Assembly: GCA_023053685.1 (NCBI GenBank)
Contig: JALIGW010000002.1
Coordinates: forward strand, 171,721,430 to 171,785,429
DNA from: Diadophis punctatus similis
Taxonomy: Eukaryota > Chordata > Lepidosauria > Squamata > Dipsadidae
Length of the DNA: 64,000 bases
Direction: 5' to 3'
The position numbers and the translations under genes are program-made. The notes below the pieces were generated by a model. The model saw only the letters and a list, made by a program, of their open reading frames with translations, did no database searches and was not told where the DNA came from. Shown piece by piece: positions 57,044-64,000 of this stretch (its first letter is position 1; every line of letters starts with the position of its first letter).

Positions 57044-57561
57044 TCTGTGTATGCAGAAGCAATTCCCATTGTATTCAATGGCGTTTGTTCTCATGTAAGT
57101 CTGTGTAGGACTGCATCCTTAACTATCTATGTCTATCCATTTCTGTCTTTAGCTAAAACAAGGAAAATAGAAAACCAAAATCAGAATGGAGAAACTGCTT
57201 AGTCTGAAGCCAACTTGATGATATAAAGAGCTATTTCAGTCCTCACAGAATTTATATGCAAAATATTCCCAAGGGAACCAACAGTCACATCTGATTATTA
57301 TGGAACAACATTTAAATGATTTCAGAGTTACTCAGAGAGTCATTTTCATGCAAGTAGTATCTGGAGAATGCTACACATATTAATAGTCTTTCCATTATGT
57401 ATTTGAGTACTAAAGATGCACTCCTCTATCTTCTTACCTGCGTTAAGTCCCCGTGCAATCAAATGGGATTTGTATCTAAGGAGCATGCATTGAGTTGCAC
57501 GATAAAATATCAAATTTATTACATGAAAATAATCTGCAAATTCCATAATTTTCATGTGACT

Positions 57562-57567
57562 GTTAGT
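57562..57567 (-). promoter_or_regulatory. MACROH2A1: Candidate QKI site (ACTAAC) after exon 1.2
   Basis: The minus strand reads ATAACTAACAG, containing the Quaking core ACUAAY preceded by UAAC, starting at intron nucleotide 25 after the exon 1.2 donor. Quaking is reported to control the macroH2A1.1/1.2 choice in mammals. That this motif acts here is inference. Confidence 0.45.
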
Positions 57568-57591
57568 TATAGCCACCCGTTCCCCATTTAC

Positions 57592-57691
57592 CTAGATCAT
57601 CTTTAAGGTCAATGTCAGCATTGGTGGGATTGATAATGGCCTCCACTTCGAAGCCGGCTAAATTACTGATTTCACTGTGAATTAGGTTCAG
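57592..57691 (-). CDS. MACROH2A1: MACROH2A1 alternative exon, isoform 1.2
   Basis: This 100-nt exon encodes LNLIHSEISNLAGFEVEA then IINPTNADIDLKDDL plus the first base of a glycine codon. It is the exon of macroH2A1.2, whose macro domain does not bind ADP-ribose because the binding loop is altered. The extra residues in the DLKDDLG part account for that isoform being three residues longer. The acceptor is a strong pyrimidine tract followed by CAG at 57694-57692, and the donor is GTAAAT from 57591. A QKI-type ACTAAC site lies 25 nt into the following intron. The exon is mutually exclusive with 54781-54871: both start in phase 0 and end in phase 1. Confidence 0.97.
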
Positions 57692-59591
57692 CTGAAAAGA
57701 AAAGCATGAGGTGGGAAATAACAACAGGACAGTTGGGAAATCACAGAGAAGCTGCAGTAAAAGTAAGCTTTGCAACATAGATGAGGATAGCATCTCTGAA
57801 GGCAAATGTGCAAAAATAAACAGCAGGTCATAAAGAAGGTTGCTTATAAATAAACATAGAATATGTTTCAAACTCTAGACACTAACATGATTCTCCACGT
57901 GGGAAGTCAAAATTTGACAGAACACGGCTTAGTTTACAAATTGTAATGCCAGACAGGGAAGGGTCTCCAAAAGCCCAAGGATGCTAAGTTGCTAGGAATT
58001 GCTACTACAACCTCGAGCTTCTTGCTCATGCAACCCAGGGGTTCATCATCTTGATCATAATAGATGGAATTACGCACAGCATCCATTTAAATTGATGTGA
58101 AAATAGCCTTCCTTCACATTGTTCATGTTTTGTTTTTTGTGATTGGTAGAGACATCATTTATGTTCAAATTTTTGGCAGAGTGCATGAGTACAACTAGGT
58201 AATTTTGAGTTAAACAGTAAAAGCATCCTAAAACTCAAGAGTAATTTCAGCTGAAGCCAGTAGGACATAATACCCAGTAGATATGGGATGAACTGCACTG
58301 TAAACAATTCAGAGATGCCCTGAAAAGTTTGACTGTAGTACTTCCACTTTACAATTTTACTTGTGAATTAAGATGAATGATATAAATATCCATTCTTAAA
58401 CATTCTTAAACCAGCGATATGGCAAATTATTTTATTCATTTCTAGTATTTTCTGGGTTTTTTAATGTTCTGTTGTTTGAAACTTGTACTAAGATTGCCAA
58501 AAAAAAAAAAATGGGGGAGAAGTAGGAGAAGAAAAAAATCAGACTCATCTAAAAAGAAAATGAAATATTAATGAAGGAAGGGTTCATGCTGTTATATATG
58601 TACAAAATTCTGGCTGGCTTACAGTCTTAATTATTATTTTAATATTCTATTTGTAACTAAATGAAAGGCAAGATAGCAGACTTGCCTAAAGCAAAGAAAG
58701 CATGGAAATCCAGTCATCTATTCCTGCTTTCAGAACTTCAGTTAAATCAACACATGTTATGTCTGAATCAATCCATTGCTTATATTCCACTGTTTTTAAA
58801 ATGCCACAAGTAATAAGCAGATACTGGAAGACAGCCTACTGTACAAATCCAGTAAGAGAAGGATCTTAATTTGAAAATAAATTTCCAATTATGCATTTAG
58901 ACTCAATAAAAAAAGACAGAGGAAAAGAAAATGTATTTAGCCTGTTGTATGTCTAGTGGAGAATTTGCACACTTAAGCTTGTAAACAACAAATTGTATTT
59001 TGTGCAAAACAATTCTTTTCTCAGAGGAAATGTTCAGTGGGTACATAACATTTCCCTGCTCTCCCCACCATTAGACAGCAGAACATTTGCATGCTTGTCG
59101 AAAGGAGTTCGCTTGAATGGAGCATGGCAGATGACAATATTGTCCCTTAGGCTCCCCCCACTGTCACAAAAGATGTTTTTCTGTTCAATATTAATGTAAA
59201 TTTAGACTGTACAGCACGTGATAGCTATATGGATTGATGATGTTATGGATAAACATTAGTCGAAACCAGTCTGTACATGATATAATTCCAATTATACAAC
59301 AACTTAAAAAAGAGAGGTATTTCTATTATTATCTGCTGCCACCATTTCAGATTACTGTCTTTCCAAGAGCCATACATTTCTTAGACTTCTTAAGGGCTTT
59401 CATGTATGATACTAGCAGCTTGTGAAATGAATGTGGTTAGAACACCATGACATTAACAGGATTAAGAGGGCTGAGATTAAGAATGCTCAACATAACAGCA
59501 TTTTGACATCACTTTCATTTAACCACTATCAATACATAACATATATTTTTATCTCACACAGACAACAACAACAACAACATAAATATAAATA

Positions 59592-60154
59592 TGAGGGTGA
59601 GTCAAAACGTAATTCCATTTTCTTTAGGACAGGGTATAATTACCAAGAGAGGAACATGTAGCATACATCAAAATGAAGCTGGTCCTCTGTGCATCACATC
59701 CCTACTTCTCAACATAGTCACTGTTTCTCTCAATAGCAATGTTCCACCTTTGAATGAGAGCATGTATCCCTGTCTCGTAAAATTTTGTTGACTGTTCTTT
59801 GAGCCACTTCTTCACTGCAGTTTTCACTTCCTCGTCACTGGAATAATGTTTGCCTCTCAAACCTTCTTTCATGGGGCTTTCAAAGAGGGTTTGAGAGGCA
59901 AACATTATTCCAGTGATGAGGAAGTGAAAACTGCAGTGAAGAAGTGGCTCAAAGAACACTCATCAAAATTTTACAAGGCAGGGATACATGCTCTCATTCG
60001 AAGGTGGAACATTGCTATTGAGAGAAACGGTAACTATGTTGAGAAGTAGGGATGTGATCCACAGAGGACCAGCTTCATTTTGAAGCTACGTGTTCCTGTG
60101 TTGGTAATTATATCTGTCCTAAAGAAAATGGCATTAAGTTTTGACTCACCCTTG
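59592..60154. mobile_element. Mariner foldback element with nearly no loop, TA-flanked
   Basis: 563 bp, two inverted arms of about 275 bp meeting at about 59880 (CATGGGGCTTTC / AAAGAGGGTTTGAG). Termini TGAGGGTGAGTCAAAAC and GTTTTGACTCACCCTTG with flanking TA. Arms encode the mariner C-terminal peptide (KKWLKEQSTKFYE, RRWNIAIERN) on opposite strands. Inserted inside an (ATAAAT)n repeat. Confidence 0.9.
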
Positions 60155-60304
60155 TATAAATATAAATAATATAAATATAAATATAAATATAAATATAAAT
60201 ATAAATATAAATATAAATAATATAAATAATATAAATATAAATATAAATATAAATATAAATATAAATATAAATATAAATATAAATATAAATATAAATATAA
60301 ATAT
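60155..60304. repeat. (ATAAAT)n hexamer array
   Basis: AT-rich hexamers with occasional slips. A few copies on the far side (59577-59591) show the mariner foldback landed inside the array. Confidence 0.95.
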
Positions 60305-60924
60305 ATTTTAGCTCAGTATTCAAAGCTTGTGATAAACAATAATACTTAGAATAGCAGTAAGTCATGGAAAGTTTAGGGTTAAACTTTGTAAATATGGCTA
60401 AATATATATGCAAAGCCTTCTTAGATACAAAAAAATTATCTACTTGAATATATGGATCCTTGCTATGATACAGTCTCATATTATCTTGTATTTCTCCATA
60501 CATCATTATTTATAAACCAGTATTTATTGTTCAACCTTTAGCAAATAGCTCTTAATATTTATGGATGGGTCTTGACGAAGAATTTCAATTATCATCATGC
60601 CAGTACAGTAGAATAATATGATTAGAAGCCATATTAATATAAATCATGTTAAAAGATAACTCTTTTCTGTACACATTTACAATCGTCTCTATTCCTGTGA
60701 AAATTTCTTTCTGGAGGTTTCTTGCATGTATATCAAACTCTACTATTTCAATGCAATATAATTAGCCAATGAAATATAACACTATGACACCAGAAGAAAT
60801 CTATTTAAAATTTTTGTAACCAAACATGGCATACTTTATTTTTAATCATTTTTTAAAATGTAATTCAGGTTGGAGAAAATTGTGCTTCTTTGTAATAACG
60901 GGTGTTGACTCCTGCGTTTTAAAG

Positions 60925-61420
60925 CCACCTCTTGCCAGTTGCCCTTTGGCACGGCTGGCGCACAGAGATCCTCCCGACTAAGCTAAGCCCCTCTTTTGCC
61001 TCGAACTTGCTGCCATCAATAATTCATCGGCTCCCAGCAGTAGCGGCGGCGGCGAGCAAGAGAGCAGCAGCCGCAGCAGCTGCTTCAATAAGAGAGAGCA
61101 GGAGGAAGCAGGGCGGGGAGGAAAAAGCTGGTGCGTGAGCCGTGCTTGCCGGCTGCCTGCAGAGAGGAAGCAGCGGTGACAGCGGCGGCCGCTGTGCCGG
61201 TAGCAGCCAGAGCAACGGCGGCACCGGTGGCGGCGCATTCGGGACTCTCCCTTCTCGCCACTGCCATCCCCAGCATTATGTTCCCGCAACACGTGGCGGC
61301 CGCCTCCCCGGCAAGGGCCGATGATGGCGAGGAGGACACGGGAGGAGGAGGACAGAAGGGAGGCGGAGGAGGCAAGGCAGGGAGGAGGAGGCGCAGGCAG
61401 CGGAGGAGACGCGGAGGATG
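60925..61420 (+). promoter_or_regulatory. GC-rich, CpG-dense block upstream of TMEM271-like fragment
   Basis: The base composition jumps from AT-rich intron to GC-rich DNA with many CG dinucleotides and GCC/CAG-type short runs. It ends at the coding-like segment. It could be a CpG-island promoter and 5' UTR carried with the copied gene. No TATA box is evident. Confidence 0.4.
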
Positions 61421-61773
61421 AAGTGGGAGCCTGCGCCGCGCTCTCCAGCTACCTCCTGCTCGCCTGCGCGCTGAGCGCCGCCCCGGTGGGTCTCAAGTGC
61501 TTTTCGCTGGGCTCCGAACTCAAGGGGGAGCCGTTCCGCCTGGGCACAGCGGCCAGCGCTTTCTACTCGGGGCTCCTGCTGACCGCTGGGATCTCGCTCT
61601 TGGGTTCCGCGCTCTTCTGCTGCCCCTTCTGCCGCCACCTCGGTCGCTCGCTCGCCGCCCCGCCCCATCCTTCACCCCAAAGCTCCAAACTCTGCAGAAC
61701 CGTGAAACGCACCACTTACTGGAGTTTGACAGCTCTGGGGTTTCCCTCGGCTAGGGGAAAAAATCTTGCATAG
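61321..61773 (+). pseudogene. TMEM271-like N-terminal coding fragment (probably broken)
   Basis: A GC-rich segment with an open frame of 150 codons inside a MACROH2A1 intron, on the opposite strand. About 65 residues, from GACAALSSYLLLACALSA through GLKCFSLGSELKGEPFRLG to SAFYSGLLLTAGISLLGSAL, form two hydrophobic membrane segments around a conserved-looking loop. They resemble my memory of the TMEM271 N-terminus, which starts MKW. An ATGAAGTGG lies just upstream (61418) but is out of frame with the homology by what looks like a roughly 10-nt loss, so the open frame starts at an artificial upstream ATG. After CC at about 61620 similarity ends, and a 200-bp palindrome begins at 61707. It could be a retrocopy, a truncated duplicate, or a real first exon with a sequence error. 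The family name is from memory. Confidence 0.45.
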
Positions 61774-61906
61774 TGCAGAAACTCTTCTCGCTTCGAGAAC
61801 TTGCTAATTCTCGCGAGAAGAGTTTCTGCACTATGCAAGATTTTTTTCCCCCTAAACAGATTAGCCGAGAGACCACGGAGCTGCCGAACTTCAGTAAGTG
61901 GTGCGT
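61707..61906. repeat. 200-bp palindromic foldback element
   Basis: Two arms of about 90 bp are inverted copies: ACGCACCACTTACTG at 61707 pairs with CAGTAAGTGGTGCGT ending at 61906, and the inner GCATAGTGCAGAAACTCTTC is repeated inverted around a short loop near 61800. Arms differ at scattered sites. I saw no target duplication. It closes the open frame of the TMEM271-like fragment. Confidence 0.7.
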
Positions 61907-61924
61907 CGCGGCCTGCCTGCACCC

Positions 61925-62027
61925 CAAAAATAATAAGCCATCCCCCGAAAATAAGGCCAGGGGCATTTTTGGGGGGTCAAAAAAATATAAGCCCCTGTCT
62001 TATTTTCGGGGAAACACGGTAGCACAT
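61925..62027. repeat. MITE remnant with inverted CCCGAAAATAAG motifs
   Basis: Repeated CCCCGAAAATAAG and its inverse CTTATTTTCGGGG bracket a 100-bp piece ending ACACGGTA. This resembles a small DNA-transposon repeat common in amniote genomes; the family was not determined. Confidence 0.4.
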
Positions 62028-62560
62028 CTCTTTTAGAAACTGATGCATATTTCTTTTATTGCCCATGCATTCTATTTATGTTAATTTGTGACTCTAGGTT
62101 ACTATGTCAATCCCCTCCTGTTCTCTATTGATGCTTGCAAATTATTTCCAGGAAGATAACCTTAATTCTAAACTTGATTTCGCCCTCTTCCCCCCTTTCT
62201 TTCTCTTGTGTTAAATTATTGCTACTCTGGATAAGTGAAACCTTTTTCTTACAATTATATTTTACGCTTTTTATCTCTATTAAATCATTACCAATTTTTT
62301 TTTCAGTTTTATGAATCATTTATTTGGCCAAATGGTGTTCCTCATCAGTATCCTTTACAAGATTCTCATTCTGTTTTATATCAAAATAAATGCCATGTCC
62401 TTACTTCTTCATGGCTGTATTTTCATCTATTTTCTGCCCAGCCTTTGGTTCTTTCTACTCTGCTACGGTAATCCACTTGAAGACTACCTTCCTATCTGTC
62501 TCTTCTTGGGTTGTTCAATAAATATAAGGCAGTATGTCTTCCTCTTTTGAATGCCTAGAG

Positions 62561-62678
62561 CACTGCCCTCCACCTTTTTGGGTGCCAATGATTGGTTCCA
62601 TGGAGAGCATTTTTCTGTGGACCGGGGGGGGACGTGGTTTCACATGCTGTCCACAGCCCGGGGATTGGGGACGCCTAG
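62561..62678. mobile_element. hAT MITE (CCACCTTTTTGG family)
   Basis: Ends CACTGCCCTCCACCTTTTTG and GGGGATTGGGGACGCCTA; flanking GCCTAGAG and CCCTAGAG match at 7 of 8. Contains GGACCGGGGGGG. Resembles an amniote-wide hAT repeat. Confidence 0.65.
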
Positions 62679-62955
62679 CCCTAGAGACCTGTCTTTTCTG
62701 AGACTATTGGATTAACCCCCAAATCATTACTCCCAATTGTAAACGAGTTTCAAATATGCAAATTGTATTTGTTCATATTTATTATTAATCTTATGTCTGT
62801 TTAAATTTTACTCTCTTTTGGAGTGGGACCTTTTTTAAAATCCACTGCAGTTTATAAATTGATGGTATTCTGTACTTAATATATATCATTTACAATGTTT
62901 GTAAAATAAGTTGAGAATATTCCCTTTCATTCATAGAAATGTATCTCTAGGTTCA

Positions 62956-63138
<183 letters not shown>

Positions 63139-63198
63139 TCAGTTAATCAATCAGCCTATTAGCAAATCCAATTTAAATAAACATTACATAACTAATGT

Positions 63199-63431
<233 letters not shown>

Positions 63432-63914
63432 AACTATATGTTGGGATGAGCAAATTCCAGAGAGGAAAGAAAGTTAGCAAAATCTTGATTTTTAGAACTT
63501 AAATGCTGAAGTCAGGTCATCCCTCCTACATCTTTTTTCAAGAGCAGCATCTATTTTCCTATGTTAAAAAATAAATAGTAATTGGTGTTACAACACCAAA
63601 AATAGCTGGCTTTCTATAGCTAGGAATGAATGTGCAGATAAACCAGAAGTGAAAACGTAACTCTGCACAGCCCTATAGTCTATTTATACATCTAAATCTA
63701 TAAAAGAAGTTGAACTTTTATTACTATGTATCTGAAAAGTCAATATTTCACATATCCATTCTTGAAATACCTAGATCTAATGTAGATATTATGAACCAGA
63801 ATAACTCAGTGCAATTGTATTTTACTTTACATTAGATTGGAGATATATTTACTAGTCATCTTGCAAATTCATAACACGGGCAAAAAAATTGTAGACAAAA
63901 AATTGTAGATATAC

Positions 63915-64000
63915 CTTAGACTTTCTTCCTACTTTCTTTGTGCTTGCTTTCTTTGTTGTGGTTTTCTTCTGTGACGGTGACTTTGCTTTTTTAGCTGGGG
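63915..64000 (-). CDS. MACROH2A1: MACROH2A1 linker exon, partial at window edge
   Basis: This exon encodes part of the basic linker between the histone fold and the macro domain. Read on the minus strand from the edge it gives 28 whole codons, PAKKAKSPSQKK followed by TTTKKASTKKVGRKSK, and then a GT donor (GTATAT) at 63914-63913. The first 12 residues match the mammalian linker as I remember it. The second part keeps the lysine spacing but differs in sequence, as expected of a disordered DNA-binding tail. The exon ends in phase 0 and joins 63016-63123. Its 5' boundary is outside the window. Confidence 0.93.

Noticed and set aside
57346..57576. MACROH2A2 instead of MACROH2A1 as the gene
   Set aside because: The alternative exon pair and residues such as LNLIHSEIS and SGRNGFPKQ belong to macroH2A1; macroH2A2 has a single, different version of this region.
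59702..60049. Mariner transposase as a functional gene
   Set aside because: Only the C-terminal ~80 residues are present, on both strands of a palindrome; no catalytic core.

Overview
This looks like squamate reptile DNA, most likely from a snake. It is AT-rich and full of transposon copies. It holds CR1 LINE 3' ends carrying (AATAG)n or (GTT)n tails, an intact L2-type LINE, squamate tRNA-derived SINEs and long (GATA)n arrays (the Bkm-type repeat first described in snakes). It also holds many small hAT-type MITEs with exact 8-bp target duplications.

The one host gene I can prove is MACROH2A1 (core histone macroH2A1), on the minus strand across roughly 42.0-64.0 kb and running off the right edge. 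Seven coding exons are present. In transcription order they are two linker exons (63915 to the edge, 63016-63123), the two mutually exclusive macro-domain exons (57592-57691 for isoform 1.2, 54781-54871 for isoform 1.1), and three shared macro-domain exons (50432-50521, 49083-49257, 42119-42284, the last with the stop). All splice sites are GT/AG and all phases fit. The 100/91-nt exon pair gives the 3-residue difference between isoforms. The histone-fold exons lie beyond the right edge.

The introns hold several insertions. The last intron has a 581-bp mariner foldback, a hAT MITE and an L2 LINE with a 1051-codon ORF antisense to the gene. The intron between the 1.2 and 1.1 exons has a chimeric templated duplication. 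The large upstream intron has a second mariner foldback, a GC-rich segment that appears to encode the start of a TMEM271-like membrane protein on the plus strand (probably broken), a 200-bp palindrome just after it, and a compound microsatellite about 80 nt from a splice acceptor.

From 1 to about 41.9 kb, downstream of the gene, I recognise no host exons. This part is layered repeats: CR1, L2 and L1 fragments, another LINE fragment, a Ty1/copia 3' end with LTR, LTR-like pieces, SINEs and about a dozen hAT MITEs, several nested in one another. A (GATA)n array here is split by an 870-bp element bounded by TTAA. Between repeats is single-copy AT-rich DNA, some of which may be regulatory.

Limits: everything was read by eye. 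Family names rest on motifs and remembered consensus features, and no alignment or database search was run.
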